NCBI GenBank assembly: GCA_963836735.1
Contig: CAWIKP010000026.1
Coordinates: 186,001-250,000, forward strand
DNA: 64,000 nucleotides
Direction: 5' to 3'
DNA from: JACCXG01 sp963836735
Lineage (GTDB): Bacteria; Acidobacteriota; Vicinamibacteria; Vicinamibacterales; 2-12-FULL-66-21
Shown in pieces: positions 10,140-22,206 of the stretch (the first letter of the stretch is position 1; each line of letters opens with the position of its first letter). The position numbers and the translations under genes were made by a program. Below the pieces are notes generated by a model. The model had not been told where the DNA came from. It saw only the letters and a program-made list of their open reading frames with translations, and ran no database searches.

Positions 10140-11539
10140 GTGGAACGGCTGCGGTCACCAGCCGATCTCCAGGCCGCACGTCGCCCGACACCAGCTCGGT
10201 CCAGGCATCGTCGGCGATGCCGGTTTCGACCGCGATCGGGTACGAAGCGGTTGTTCTCGAATTTCCAGACATAGCCCTTCCGGGTCCCGGTCTGCTTTCC
10301 CGGCTTTCCCGGCGGCGCGTCCGCACGGTTGAGAACCGGCGGCTCCTGATCGACCGCGGCAAGCGAATCTGTCGAAGGCGCGAACGTCAGCGCGTTGTTC
10401 GGGATTCGGACGGCCCGGGCGCGCTCGGAACCGGCCAGCGTCACGATCGCGGTGCCGCCGGGCGGAATGTTCTCGCTCGAAGCATCCACGTCGATCACCG
10501 CGATGTAGGTGATCACCCCGATCGTGGCCGCGCTCTGCCGGCCAGACGTAGTCAAGGCTGCCGGGGACAGAGACGAGGCCTGGCCCGCAGGCTGTGCCGG
10601 AGTGCTGCCGGTCGTCGTCGAGGGCGCCGGTTGCGCATTGCCGGTCGTCCCAGCCGGAGACGAGCCGGACGTTGCCACGGGTGCGGTTGTCGCGCCTGGG
10701 CCGGCGTTCGAGCTGGCGCCTGCGTTCGACGCCGTGCTCGCCGCGACCTGCGGCGCCAGACGCACTTCCGCGACGGTGCCGGTCAATGGGTGTCCACCGA
10801 TCGACTCGATGTCGAACCTGACCTGCGATCCGCGCTGCACCCCGCCGACCTCGCCTTCGGGGACTTCCGCGAGCAACCGCATGCGGCGCAGATCTCCGAT
10901 CGTGAAGAGGATCGGCGCGTTCACGGAGGCGGCGATGGTCTGGCCGACGTCCACATGGCGGCCGATCACCACACCGTCGATCGGCGATCGAATGATGGTG
11001 CGATCGAGGCTCACGCGCGCCTGCGTCACGCCGGCTCGTGCGGCGGCGATGTCCGCTTCGGCGCCTTTCACATCGGCCGCGGCCTGCAGCATGGTGGTGC
11101 GCGCGAGATCGAGCTCGGCCCGCGCCAGCTGCTGGTCCCCGGCCAGCACCTGCGCGTCCTCCAGCTTCGTGCGGGCACCGTCCAGTGCTGCCTGACGCCG
11201 GGCACGTTCGGCTTCGGCCTTGGCGAGTCCCGCTTCGGCTTCGGCCAGGTGGGTCTGAAATGACGCGGGATCGAGTCGCGCGATGACCTCACCGGCCTTG
11301 ACCCGGGCGTTGAAGTCGACCGGCAACGATGCGATCGTGCCCGAGACCTGCGACCCCACCTCCACGATGCGCGCGGGCTCGAGCGTTCCGCTGACCAGGA
11401 CACGCCGCGTAATCGGACCGCTCGTCACATCCGCGGTCTGCACTTGAACGTGCTCCCGATCGCGCGTAATCGCGACAATCGCTCCGATCGCCGCCGCCGC
11501 GATAACCACGACTACAGCCCAGCGATAGCGGCTGCCCAT
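10123..11539 (-). CDS. HlyD/MacA-type efflux periplasmic adaptor, one frameshift
   Basis: About 471 residues. An N-terminal membrane anchor (residues about 6-24) is followed by the barrel-sandwich start (VSGTLEPARIVEVGSQVSGTI), a long helical hairpin rich in Ala, Glu and Arg, then the returning half (IRSPIDGVVIGRHVDVGQTI) and the beta-barrel. A low-complexity stretch rich in Ala, Ser, Thr, Gly and Pro of about 80 residues (roughly 260-340) interrupts the beta-barrel, which is unusual. A frame change near 10245 moves reading into a frame that ends ELVSGDVRPGDRLV and stops at 10123. Such adaptors link an inner-membrane ABC or RND pump to an outer-membrane channel. No pump gene is next to it. 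Confidence 0.85.
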
Positions 11540-11676
11540 GCCTCTCAGAATACCCTCCTTCGCGCTCCGCGCTCCGGCGAGGCAAGGTCATCAGCCCGTT
11601 ACCGATGAGGTCGGCTCGATGCTACGATGGCGCATCTCAATCAGCCGCCCAACCAGTTCAAACCGGAGGCTTTCTC

Positions 11677-13714
<2,038 letters not shown>

Positions 13715-13718
<4 letters not shown>

Positions 13719-14392
13719 ACGACGCGTTCGCGCCGATTCCGGAAGGCTGGTTCCGGATGGGCAGCGATGACGGGCCGGAGGACGAGCGGCCGGCGCATCG
13801 CGTGTGGGTCGATGCATTCGAGCTGGCGGTGTATTCGGTCACCTGCGATCAATACGATGCGTTCCTGCGCGCGACGTCGCACGAGCCGCCGCGCGACTGG
13901 CCGCAGTTCGCCTCGGCCCCCGATGTTCCCGTCGTCGGCGTGAGCTGGTTCGACTGTCAGGTGTATTGCAGCTGGCGTACCGCGAGTGGCGAACCGGTAC
14001 GCCTGCCGACCGAGGCGGAGTGGGAACGCGCGGCACGTGGCGGCGTCGAAGGTCAGCGCTATCCGTGGGGCGATCAGATCCCGGATTGGATTCCCGACTG
14101 TGGGCGCGGACCGCTGCCGGGTCCGTGGCCGTCCGGACTCGGCGAGCCGAATGGGTTCGGCCTCTACGGCATCGCCGCCAACGTTCACGAGTGGTGCGCG
14201 GACTGGTATGCCGCCGATTTCTATTCGTCCTCACCCGGCCGCAATCCCACAGGGCCGGCGAACGGGATCAGGCGGTCATCGCGCGGTGGATCGTGGCGGC
14301 ACGCGATCACGATCAGCCGCTCGGCAGCACGGAGCCGGATCGATCCGTCGTTTCGGTATACCGACTATGGGTTCAGAGTCGCCAGAAGATGA
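13715..14392 (+). CDS. Formylglycine-generating-enzyme-fold (SUMF1-like) protein
   Basis: Intact, 225 residues. Family signatures include WFRMGSDDGPEDERPAH at the start, RLPTEAEWERAARGG in the middle, NVHEWCADWY, and the terminal RGGSWR ... SRSAARSR ... GFRVAR pattern. The paired active-site cysteines of true formylglycine-generating enzymes are not seen near the GGSW motif, so a sulfatase-activating role is unlikely. The fold is also used by EgtB-like enzymes and many non-catalytic proteins. The ATG overlaps the peptidase stop by four bases, so the two are made together. No signal peptide is visible. Confidence 0.85.
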
Positions 14393-14463
14393 AGTCGTCG
14401 GCCCAACCTGCAGCTTTGAGAGCTGAGTGGCTGATCCGAGCGCTGGTGCGTAACAGGAGGGCA

Positions 14464-14513
14464 AGGAGATCAGGAGCTTTCAGTTTTTAGAACAAATGCC
14501 TCCTGACCTCCTG
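14464..14513. repeat. Short inverted repeat of AGGAG words
   Basis: AGGAGATCAGGAG near 14464 pairs with CTCCTGACCTCCT near 14501-14513 (12 of 13 positions) around an AT-rich loop of about 24 bases. It abuts the larger inverted repeat that follows. Confidence 0.5.
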
Positions 14514-14690
14514 GTGGACTGTTCTGGTCATTACTAGAGTGTCAATTCCCAAGCTCCAGCTCCAAATCCCAAGGCACTCCCAACGCCCAAGCTCCAATGG
14601 CAGCGTAGGTTTTGGAATTTGGGTGTTGGGAGTGCGTTTGGAGCTTGGAAGTTGGGATTTGATACTCCACGAATCACCAGGACAGTCCAC
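14514..14690. repeat. 177-base imperfect inverted repeat, MITE-like hairpin
   Basis: The outer arms GTGGACTGTTCTGGT (14514-14528) and ACCAGGACAGTCCAC (14676-14690) pair at 14 of 15 positions. The pairing continues inward through words such as CAAGCTCC, CAAATCCC and CACTCCCAAC on the left and their complements on the right. No ORF or obvious target duplication is present. It lies between the SUMF1-like gene and the ABC transporter. Confidence 0.75.
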
Positions 14691-14827
14691 TAGCTCTCTT
14701 GTGACCAACCAGCGCCGCGAATCAGCTGGATGCCACTCGAAGCACCCGCCCACGTCGGACAGGTTGGCAGACTCGATGTCCGGGATCCGAGGTTCGGGTA
14801 CAGGGAACTTCACCGGGAGTGAGCGCT

Positions 14828-15762
14828 ATGGCAGGCGTCATCGAAGTGTCGGGGCTCACGAAGTACTACGGCAAGAAGCGCGGCGTCATCGACCTGTCGT
14901 TCGAGGTCCGCAACGGGGAGGTCTTCGGCTTTCTCGGACCCAACGGCGCGGGCAAGACGACGACGATCCGGCTGTTGATGGCGCTGCTTTTCCCTGGCAG
15001 CGGCCGAGCGTCAGTCTGCGGACTCGACTGCTGGCGCGAATCGGTTCAGGTGAAGCGGCTCGTCGGCTATCTGCCCGGCGAGCTTTCGCTCGATCCCAAT
15101 CTGACGGGCGGCCAGATCCTGACCTACTTCGCCAACCTGCGGGGCGGTGTCGACCGGGAGTATGTCGCGGCGCTGGTCGTCGCGCCTCGACCTCGACACG
15201 AGCCGGCGCTTCCGGCACTACTCGCACGGCAACAAGCAGAAGGTGGGACTCATCCAGGCTTTCATGCACCGGCCGCGCGTGCTGATCCTGGACGAGCCGA
15301 CCAGCGGGCTGGATCCGCTGAATCAGCACGAGTTCCAGCAGATGATCTTCGAGGCGCGAGCCGACGGACGCACCGTCTTCCTGTCCTCACACGTGCTGTC
15401 GGAAGTGGAGTCCACCTGCGATCGGGTGGCGATCATCCGTGACGGCCGCCTGGCGCGCATCGGCGGCGTCGCGGAATTGAAGGACATCCGGCATCACGAC
15501 CTCGAACTGACGTTCGCCGCCATGCCGGCACTCGACGCCTTTCGCGTGCTGCCCGGTCTCGAGCGCCTGGATGCCGCGCCCGACGGGGTCACGCTGCGGA
15601 TCATCGTCCAGGGCGACATCGACCCGCTGATCAAGCTCGCCGCGCAGTACCCGGGTCGTCAACATCGTCAGCCAGGAACCGAGCCTCGAGGAGATCTTCC
15701 TTCGCTACTACCGCGCCGGCGGCGCGGATGGCCAGGCGGACCATCGCCGTGTGGTTTCGTAG
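14828..15762 (+). CDS. ABC transporter ATP-binding protein, two frameshifts
   Basis: About 311 residues. It contains Walker A GPNGAGKTTT, the signature region HYSHGNKQKVGL (in place of the usual LSGGQ), Walker B LILDEPTSGLD and the switch His in LSSHVLSEVE. Frame changes lie near 15180 and 15655; after the second, the frame ends with SLEEIFLRYY, the usual tail of drug-export ATPases. ATG at 14828 is preferred over GTG at 14819 because GGGAG sits 8 bases before it. It overlaps the permease start by 35 bases, so the two form an exporter. Confidence 0.88.
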
Positions 15763-17416
15763 CGTCTTCCTCAAAACGTTGCGCGATTGCCGGGGCCCGA
15801 TCCTCGGCTGGGGGCTGGGCATCGGCACGATGGCGCCGCTGATCTTTGCGCTGGTGCCGGCACTCCTGGCCGACGCGCAGTCGCGCGCCAGCATCGACAT
15901 GCTGGTGCGCAACCCGCTGATCCGCGTGTTCGCCGAACCGGTGGACGTGTTGAGTCCCGGCGGCTACGCGACCTGGCGGCTCGCCGTCATTCTTCCCCTG
16001 GTCGGAGTCTGGGCGCTCCTCGCGACGACACGGCTGCTTCGCGGCGAGGAAGAGTCGGGAGCACTGGATCTGCTGCTGTCGGCGCCGCGGTCGCGCATCC
16101 ACGTAGCTCTCGCGAAGCTCGCGGCGATCGCCACCGCGATCGCGCTGATCGGTGGCCTGATTGGACTGATGGCATTCGCGGGCGGCGTAGCGTTCGACGT
16201 CCCCGTTTCGCTGAAGAATGCCTGGCTGTTCGCCACGAACATCACGCTGCTCGCAGGCGTCTTCGCCGCACTCGCCTTCCTGGCGTCCCAGTTCACGACC
16301 GCACGACGAACCGCTGCCGGTGTGACCGGCATACTGTTGGGCCTCTCGATGCTGCTGACCAGCGCCGGACGAACGGTGCCGCGCGGGGAGTGGATCGGCC
16401 GCCTCTCGCCGTCCTACTACTTCGAGCAGAACCGGCCGCTCGTGCCAGCGGCGGTCACGAACGGCCGGGCGATGGCGGTGCTCGCGGGATTGACGGTGGT
16501 GCTGGGTGCGGCGGGAATCGCCCTGTTCCTGCGGCGCGACATCGGCGGCGTCATTCGCTTTCGTGAGGGACCCTCAGGTGGCATCGGCCGCTCCAGGCGG
16601 GAACCCCGGATGCGTCAGTCGTGGCACCTCGCCTCCGTCCTGGCACGAAGCTTCGCGTCGCTGACGGCCACGGTTGCGACGTGGGGTGTGGCGCTCGCGG
16701 TGTACGCGGCAGCGATGACCGCGATCGTTCAGCAGGCGCAGCAACCGCTGCTCGAGCTGATCGACACCATCGCCAGGCAGAACCCCACCTACGGCGTCGT
16801 GATCGCACGCATGACCGGGGGCAGCGCCGCCGCGGTGAACGCCCGCGCGCTCACCGCCATCCTTACCATCATCGCCGTGGTGTTTTCGGCGTTCACCGTG
16901 ACCCTGGCGAGCCGCTGGGCGCAGGATACCGACGAAGGCCGGCTCGATCTCGTTCTGGCGACGCCGTGTCCGCGATCGCGGTTGATAGCGGCGCGCTTCG
17001 CTGCGGTGCTGGCGGGATTGGTCACGGCAGCCGGCGCGGTTTTTACCGGTGTTGCGCTCACGGCGTGGGCGCTGGGCTTCGCGCTCGACCCCCGCCGGCT
17101 GACCGAGGCCACATTCGGGATGGTGCCGATTGCGACGGTCGTGGCGGCGATCGGCTACCTCCTGGCCGGCTGGCTGCGCTCGGCAGCTGTCACGGGCACG
17201 CTGACCGGGCTGCTGCTCGCGTCGTTCGTTGTCACGCTGCTCGGCCCGCTCTTCAAATGGCCGCCTGCGGTCATGCAACTGTCGATCTTCGAGCAGTACG
17301 GCACGCCGCTGGTCACGGGGCTGCAGCCGGTCCGCGTTGCGGGACTCCTGGCCGTGGCGGCCGTCGCGTTGACAGCGGCAACTATCCGCTTCGCCACCAG
17401 GGACCTCGTTCGCTAG
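15728..17416 (+). CDS. ABC exporter permease, two fused six-helix halves
   Basis: Intact, 562 residues, with about 12 hydrophobic segments arranged as two similar halves. Each half begins with a WFRSVFLKTLRD / SVLARSFASL type amphipathic start and carries an LLRGEEESGALDLLLS / RWAQDTDEGRLDLVLA motif. This resembles the large permeases annotated as polyketide-antibiotic or multidrug exporters, where both transmembrane halves are in one chain. It partners the ATPase just upstream. The substrate is unknown. Confidence 0.85.
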   Translation: MARRTIAVWFRSVFLKTLRDCRGPILGWGLGIGTMAPLIFALVPALLADAQSRASIDMLVRNPLIRVFAEPVDVLSPGGYATWRLAVILPLVGVWALLATTRLLRGEEESGALDLLLSAPRSRIHVALAKLAAIATAIALIGGLIGLMAFAGGVAFDVPVSLKNAWLFATNITLLAGVFAALAFLASQFTTARRTAAGVTGILLGLSMLLTSAGRTVPRGEWIGRLSPSYYFEQNRPLVPAAVTNGRAMAVLAGLTVVLGAAGIALFLRRDIGGVIRFREGPSGGIGRSRREPRMRQSWHLASVLARSFASLTATVATWGVALAVYAAAMTAIVQQAQQPLLELIDTIARQNPTYGVVIARMTGGSAAAVNARALTAILTIIAVVFSAFTVTLASRWAQDTDEGRLDLVLATPCPRSRLIAARFAAVLAGLVTAAGAVFTGVALTAWALGFALDPRRLTEATFGMVPIATVVAAIGYLLAGWLRSAAVTGTLTGLLLASFVVTLLGPLFKWPPAVMQLSIFEQYGTPLVTGLQPVRVAGLLAVAAVALTAATIRFATRDLVR

Positions 17417-17458
17417 AAGCCGTTGCCGCATCGTTCGGCGGCAGTGTATCGTCCGCGC

Positions 17459-17967
17459 ATGTCGGACGAGATCACACGACGCGCGTTCATCGGCACGGCA
17501 GCCGTGATTCGTGCTTGCCCCGGTTGCTGACGCCGCATCGGGGCAGGCCGCGACGAGCCGCCGGACGCTCCGCGCGGCAGTCGACCGGATCATCCCGGCT
17601 GACGGGAAAATGCCGGCCGCATCCTCGGTCGGCGCCGTCGAGTGACCTCGAAGGGCTCTCCACCCGCGATCAGGATTTTCAGCAGCGGCTCGCCACAGCA
17701 CTCGCGGCGCTCGGCCCGGCGTTCAGCGAGAGTTCTGACAACGAACAGATCCGCGCACTCGAGAAACTGGAGAAGGCCGACCCGCTGTCGTTCGCGGCGC
17801 TGCGCGACGTCGTCTACGAGGCCTATTACACCAACCCGAAAGTCTGGGCGCTGATCGGGTACCGCTTCCGCACAGGCAACAGGAAGACGGCGCCGCTCGA
17901 GGAGTTCGACACGACACTTCTCGCTCGGGTTCAGCAACTGCCGCGGCTGTACCGCGAGACGGACTGA
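17459..17967 (+). CDS. Gluconate 2-dehydrogenase subunit 3-like protein, frameshifted
   Basis: About 169 residues. The start MSDEITRRAFIGTAAV is a Tat-type signal sequence. After a frame change near 17510 comes RTLRAAVDRIIPADGKMPAASSVG, the recognisable start of subunit 3 of membrane-bound gluconate or sugar dehydrogenases. After a second change near 17643 it continues to RLYRETD and stops at 17965-17967. Its stop overlaps the ATG of the GMC oxidoreductase by one base. In known complexes this small Tat-exported subunit accompanies the FAD subunit to the periplasm. Confidence 0.75.
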
Positions 17968-19565
17968 TGCAGCCGGAGCGCGTCGACGTCGTGGTGATCG
18001 GGGCCGGGGCTGCAGGCTCGGCGCTCACCTGGCGGCTCGCCAGCCGCGGCGTCAGGGTCGTCTGCCTGGAGCAAGGGGACTGGCACCGCCCGTCAGAGTT
18101 CGCGTCGGCGCGGACCGGTTTCGAAGTTCAACTGCGGCGGGGCAACGACAGCCTCTTTCCCGCCACGCGGCATCGCGCCGAGGACTACCCGATCGTCACC
18201 GCCGGGGCGGGGCCGACCGACATGGTCATGTGGAATGGCGTAGGCGGCAGCACGGTGCACTGGGAGGGGCATTTTCCACGCTTCCACCCATCCGACTTCC
18301 GCGCTCATCGTCTCGATGGCGTGGCCGACGACTGGCCGATAGGCTTTTCCGATCTCGAGCCTTTCTACGATCTGAACGATCGGAACGTCGGCGTGTCGGG
18401 GATCACCGGCGACCCTGCCAGCCCGCGGCGATCCGCTCGACAGGCCCCGCCGCTGCCGATTGGCAGCTCCGGCGCGGCCATCGTCCGAGGCTTCGAGAAA
18501 CTGGGATGGCACTGGTGGCCGTCGGACAACGCCATCCTCTCTCGCGACTACGACGGCCGCAGCGCCTGCGACAATCGCGGCCGCTGCAACTTCGGGTGTG
18601 CGCTGAAAGCCAAGGCCTCCGCGGACATCACCTACTGGCCGAAAGCGCTTCGCGCCGGCGCCACGCTCCGCACCAGGGCCCGGGTGAAGGAAATCACGGT
18701 AACCGACGACGGGCGGGTCAAAGGGGTGGCGTATTTCGACGCGAAGGGAGCCATTCACGAACAGCCCGCTCGGGTCGTTGTCGTGTGCTGCAACGGCATC
18801 GGAACGCCTCGAATCCTGCTGGCGTCGAAGTCGCGGCGGTATCCCGATGGTCTCGCCAATTCAGCAGGCGTCGTCGGCAAGCATTTGATGAATCATCCGA
18901 GCCGCTACGTCGAAGGGATATTCGACGAGCCCTTCGAAGCGGCCACACATACGTCGAATCCTCTCTTCAGCCAGCACTTCTACGAGACCGATCGCGGCCG
19001 CGGCTTCGTGCGGGGATATTCCTTGGTCGTGTATCGGCCAATGGGCCCGGCGAGCGTCGCGTGGGGCGATTCGGAGCCGGTGCCGTGGGGCGCAAGGCAC
19101 CACGAGGAAATGCGGCGGCGATTCCGGCACTCGGTCGGCATCGCGGTGATGTCCGAGGACCTGCCCGAAGACGTCAATCGGGTCGAGCTCGATGACACCG
19201 TGAAGGATTCGAACGGCATCCCCGCGCCTCGGGCCACCTATCGTGCGTCGGAGAACACGAAGGCGATCCTCCAGCACGGTGCACACGCCGCCCACCAGGT
19301 ACTCGAAGCTGCCGGCGCGCGAACCATCTTCGACAGCGGCCGGGTCATGAACTTCGCGCACTACATGGGCACGGCGCGAATGGGGACCGATTCAAAGCGA
19401 TCGGTCGTCGACAAATGGCACCGCGCGCACGACGTGGCCAACTTGTTCATCGTCGACGGCAGCTCGTTCACCACGAGCGCCGCCGTCAATCCGACCTCCA
19501 CCATCGGGGCACTCGCGCTGCGTTGTGCCGACGGGATCTGGGAGCGCAGGAGCGAGTGGAGCTGA
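17967..19565 (+). CDS. GMC-family FAD-dependent oxidoreductase
   Basis: Intact, 532 residues. The N-terminal FAD-binding Rossmann motif is VVVIGAGAAGSALTW, and the C-terminal GMC signature region reads FIVDGSSF ... NPTSTIGALALR. It resembles the large subunit of gluconate 2-dehydrogenase and related sugar-alcohol or polyol dehydrogenases, oxidising a sugar hydroxyl and passing electrons to the respiratory chain. It has no export signal, consistent with piggy-back export by the small subunit encoded just before. A cytochrome c subunit is not found nearby. The substrate is unknown. Confidence 0.88.
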   Translation: MQPERVDVVVIGAGAAGSALTWRLASRGVRVVCLEQGDWHRPSEFASARTGFEVQLRRGNDSLFPATRHRAEDYPIVTAGAGPTDMVMWNGVGGSTVHWEGHFPRFHPSDFRAHRLDGVADDWPIGFSDLEPFYDLNDRNVGVSGITGDPASPRRSARQAPPLPIGSSGAAIVRGFEKLGWHWWPSDNAILSRDYDGRSACDNRGRCNFGCALKAKASADITYWPKALRAGATLRTRARVKEITVTDDGRVKGVAYFDAKGAIHEQPARVVVVCCNGIGTPRILLASKSRRYPDGLANSAGVVGKHLMNHPSRYVEGIFDEPFEAATHTSNPLFSQHFYETDRGRGFVRGYSLVVYRPMGPASVAWGDSEPVPWGARHHEEMRRRFRHSVGIAVMSEDLPEDVNRVELDDTVKDSNGIPAPRATYRASENTKAILQHGAHAAHQVLEAAGARTIFDSGRVMNFAHYMGTARMGTDSKRSVVDKWHRAHDVANLFIVDGSSFTTSAAVNPTSTIGALALRCADGIWERRSEWS

Positions 19566-19591
19566 GTGGATGGCGAGTTGACGGAGGTCAC

Positions 19592-19748
19592 GGAAAGATT
19601 CAACGCGGAGGCACGAAGTCACGGGGATACGCGATGGTCCGTGTCGGAAGCTCTGCGCGCGCGCCCGACACTCAGGCATCGCGGGTCACACGGAGGAAGA
19701 AAGCTTGTTCTCTCCGTGCGTCCCCGTGCCTCCGTGGCGATCTTTTTT
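19592..19748. terminator. Nested hairpins of GGAGGCACGG words, likely bidirectional terminator
   Basis: The arms AAAGATTCAACGCGGAGGCA (from 19595) and TGCCTCCGTGGCGATCTTTT (to about 19746) pair imperfectly. Inside are GTGTCGG / CCGACAC (19641-19647 with 19665-19671) and ACACGGAG / CTCCGTG (about 19688 to 19720). A run of six T's ends the right side. It lies between two convergent genes, so terminating both is a plausible role. Confidence 0.6.
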
Positions 19749-19762
19749 GAGGTGGCTGCCGG

Positions 19763-20713
19763 TCAATCGGTTCGTCGCGGCGGTCTCTGCCGACTGGTAG
19801 CTTCCGACTCTTCAACGAGCTGCTGCGCGAGCGCAAGTGCGCCGAGCACACCGGCATGACCGCCAAGCCAGGGCGCCACGATGTAGTCATCCATGGCCTC
19901 GAGGATCTGCGGCGCACGCACGTAGTTGTTCAGCAGCGCGAGAACCTGGTTCCTGACGAGCGGATAGAGCGGCGTCTTCGACATCACGCCGCCGCCGATG
20001 ACGATGCGCTCGGGGGACAGCGTGCAGATGAAATTGACCAGCGCCAGCGCCAGGTATCGCGCTTCGAGCACCCAACCGGGGTGATCATCCGGGAGCTGCT
20101 CGGCGGGCTGGAGCCAGCGCGCGTTCATCGCGGGCCCGCTGGCTAGGCCCTCGAGACAGTCGCCATGAAACGGGCAAACCCCGGCAAACGGATCAGCGCC
20201 GACGTCATGCGGGATCCGGACGTGGCCCATCTCGGGATGAACCAGGCCGTGCATCAACCGGCCGTTCACCATGCCGCCCCCGCCAATCCCTGTCCCGACG
20301 GTCAGATAGATGAAGGTCTCGAGCCCCTGCGCCGCACCCCATCGCCATTCCGCCAGTGCCGCGGCGTTCACGTCCGTATCGAAGCCGACCGGCACGGCCA
20401 GCGCATCGCGGATTGTCCCGGCGATATCGACGTTGGCCCAGCCCGGCTTCGGGGTCGACGTGATGAAGCCATAGGTTGGCGAGTCCAGGTGCAGGTCGAC
20501 TGGACCGAACGACGCGATCCCGATCGCCTCGAGCTGGCCGTGGCGGGCTGACGCCGCGCGGAAGAAGTCGAGCGTCTCGCGAAGCGTGCCCTCGGGCGAC
20601 AGGGTCGAGAACCGCGCCTGCTCGCGCATGTCCCCGGGGCCCGTGCCGACCATGCACACGAACTTCGTCCCTCCGGCTTCAACCGCGCCGCACAGCGGTG
20701 CCGTGGTCGTCAT
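19763..20713 (-). CDS. ROK-family sugar kinase, fructokinase-like
   Basis: Intact, 316 residues. It carries the ATP-binding start GAVEAGGTKFVC, the catalytic region DTDVNAAALAEW, GTGIGGGGMVNG, and the zinc-site pattern CPFHGDCLEGLASGPA. The EAGGTKFVC opening is typical of bacterial ROK fructokinases rather than NagC repressors, and there is no DNA-binding extension. ATG at 20713 is chosen because AAGGAG stands about 11 bases upstream. It follows the sugar porter gene by 16 bases in one operon, so it probably phosphorylates the imported hexose. Confidence 0.88.
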   Translation of the reverse strand: MTTTAPLCGAVEAGGTKFVCMVGTGPGDMREQARFSTLSPEGTLRETLDFFRAASARHGQLEAIGIASFGPVDLHLDSPTYGFITSTPKPGWANVDIAGTIRDALAVPVGFDTDVNAAALAEWRWGAAQGLETFIYLTVGTGIGGGGMVNGRLMHGLVHPEMGHVRIPHDVGADPFAGVCPFHGDCLEGLASGPAMNARWLQPAEQLPDDHPGWVLEARYLALALVNFICTLSPERIVIGGGVMSKTPLYPLVRNQVLALLNNYVRAPQILEAMDDYIVAPWLGGHAGVLGALALAQQLVEESEATSRQRPPRRTD

Positions 20714-20729
20714 CCTGATTCGCGCTCCT

Positions 20730-22067
20730 TCACTCGATGCCGAGCGTCCGCTGAATCTGTTCGAGCGACACACCCTTCGTTTCCGGCAGGAACCGCCAAA
20801 CCAGCACGAACTGCAGCACCATCATGGCGGCGAAGAATCCGAACGCCGACGCGCCTGACGCCTCGGCGATGATCGGGAAGGTCCAGCTGACGATGGCGGC
20901 CCAGAACCAGTGGGTGAAGCTGCCGAGCGCCTGCCCTCGCGCCCGGACGCGGTTCGGGAAGATCTCGCTGATGTAGACCCAGATCACCGATCCTTGCGAG
21001 AAGGCGAAGAAGGCGATGTAGCCGATCAGGCTGATCAGGACGATGGTGCCCCCGCTCCCGCGATGGAACGCCCACGCGGTCAACGCCAGGCAGCCTGCCA
21101 GCCCGATGGATCCAATCAGGAGCAGCACGCGCCGGCCGAATCGATCGATCACGGTCATCGCCACCATCGTGAACACGAGGTTCGTGAAACCGATGATCAC
21201 GGACTGGAGCAGCGCGCTCGTCCGCTCGGCTCCCGCCATCCGGAAGATGTCCGCCGTGTAGTAGATCAGCGCGTTGATGCCGGCCAGCTGATTGAACGAC
21301 GCGACCATCACCGCCAGGAGTATCGGTTTCAGATACTTCTGCTGAAAGAACGGCTCGTGCGCCGAGACCGTTTCCTCGTGGAGCGATTCGGCGATCTCCC
21401 GGACCTCATCCTCCGCGCGATCCCTGCCCATCGCGCGCAGGACCGCGATCGCCTCATCGCGCCGGTGCTCTTTGACCAGCCAGCGTGGGCTTTCGGGAAT
21501 GCGCACGACCAGCACGAAGAACAGCGCCGCAGGCAGCGCGGCAATGCCCAGCATCCAGCGCCACGCCTGGGTTTCAGGACCGCCAATCAGCACGGCGATC
21601 AGGTAGTTCGAAAAGTAGGCCGCCAGGATTCCGGCAACGACGTTGAATTGGCTGAGCGCCACGAGCCGGCCGCGCATCGGCGCCGGCGAGATTTCCGCGA
21701 TGTACATCGGCGCGACGACCGAGGACGCGCCAATCGCCAGGCCGCCGATGAACCGGAACACGACCAGCGAGGACCAGTTCCAGGCGAGGCCGCATCCCAG
21801 AGCGGTCACCAGGTAGAGCACCGCGAGCCCAACGAGCACCGGCCGCCGGCCATAGCGTTCGGCCGGCTGGCCGGCGCCAATCGACCCGAAGATCGTGCCG
21901 ATCAGGGCGCTGGCAACGGTGAATCCGAGCTGATTGCTGCCGAGACCGAACCGGAGCCGGAGCGCGTCGGTCGCGCCGGAGATCACCGCCGTGTCGAATC
22001 CGAAGAGAAATCCACCGAGCGCAGCGACCGCCGCGCTCCCCAACAACCGCGTCGATACCCGGGTCAT
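20730..22067 (-). CDS. MFS sugar porter family transporter
   Basis: Intact, 445 residues, about 12 transmembrane segments. Sugar-porter signatures are all visible: ERYGRRPVL after segment 2, PESPRWLV before the central loop, DRFGRRVLL in the second half and PETKGVSLEQI at the end. It should import a monosaccharide by proton symport. It is first in a two-gene minus-strand operon with the ROK kinase. A divergent or upstream regulator was not identified. Confidence 0.93.
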   Translation of the reverse strand: MTRVSTRLLGSAAVAALGGFLFGFDTAVISGATDALRLRFGLGSNQLGFTVASALIGTIFGSIGAGQPAERYGRRPVLVGLAVLYLVTALGCGLAWNWSSLVVFRFIGGLAIGASSVVAPMYIAEISPAPMRGRLVALSQFNVVAGILAAYFSNYLIAVLIGGPETQAWRWMLGIAALPAALFFVLVVRIPESPRWLVKEHRRDEAIAVLRAMGRDRAEDEVREIAESLHEETVSAHEPFFQQKYLKPILLAVMVASFNQLAGINALIYYTADIFRMAGAERTSALLQSVIIGFTNLVFTMVAMTVIDRFGRRVLLLIGSIGLAGCLALTAWAFHRGSGGTIVLISLIGYIAFFAFSQGSVIWVYISEIFPNRVRARGQALGSFTHWFWAAIVSWTFPIIAEASGASAFGFFAAMMVLQFVLVWRFLPETKGVSLEQIQRTLGIE

Positions 22068-22206
22068 CGCGGCGACATTCTATGCGGGTTCCAGGCTCGG
22101 GGCTGGGGGGGAGGCCCGGGGTATCAGAGCACCGTCGCTTAGATGCCACGTCGCCGATTCCACGACTTTCTGGCCCCGCCCGAGCCCTAGCCCCGACGAA
22201 GTCTCC

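Noticed and set aside
9305..11263. 652-codon plus-strand frame
   Set aside because: It is antisense to the adaptor gene and overlaps the membrane protein in another frame; its Arg-rich composition is that of a shadow.
15787..17967. Long alternate frames across the permease
   Set aside because: They are Arg/Ala-rich shadows of the intact permease; only the end of one is real, as part of the subunit-3 gene.
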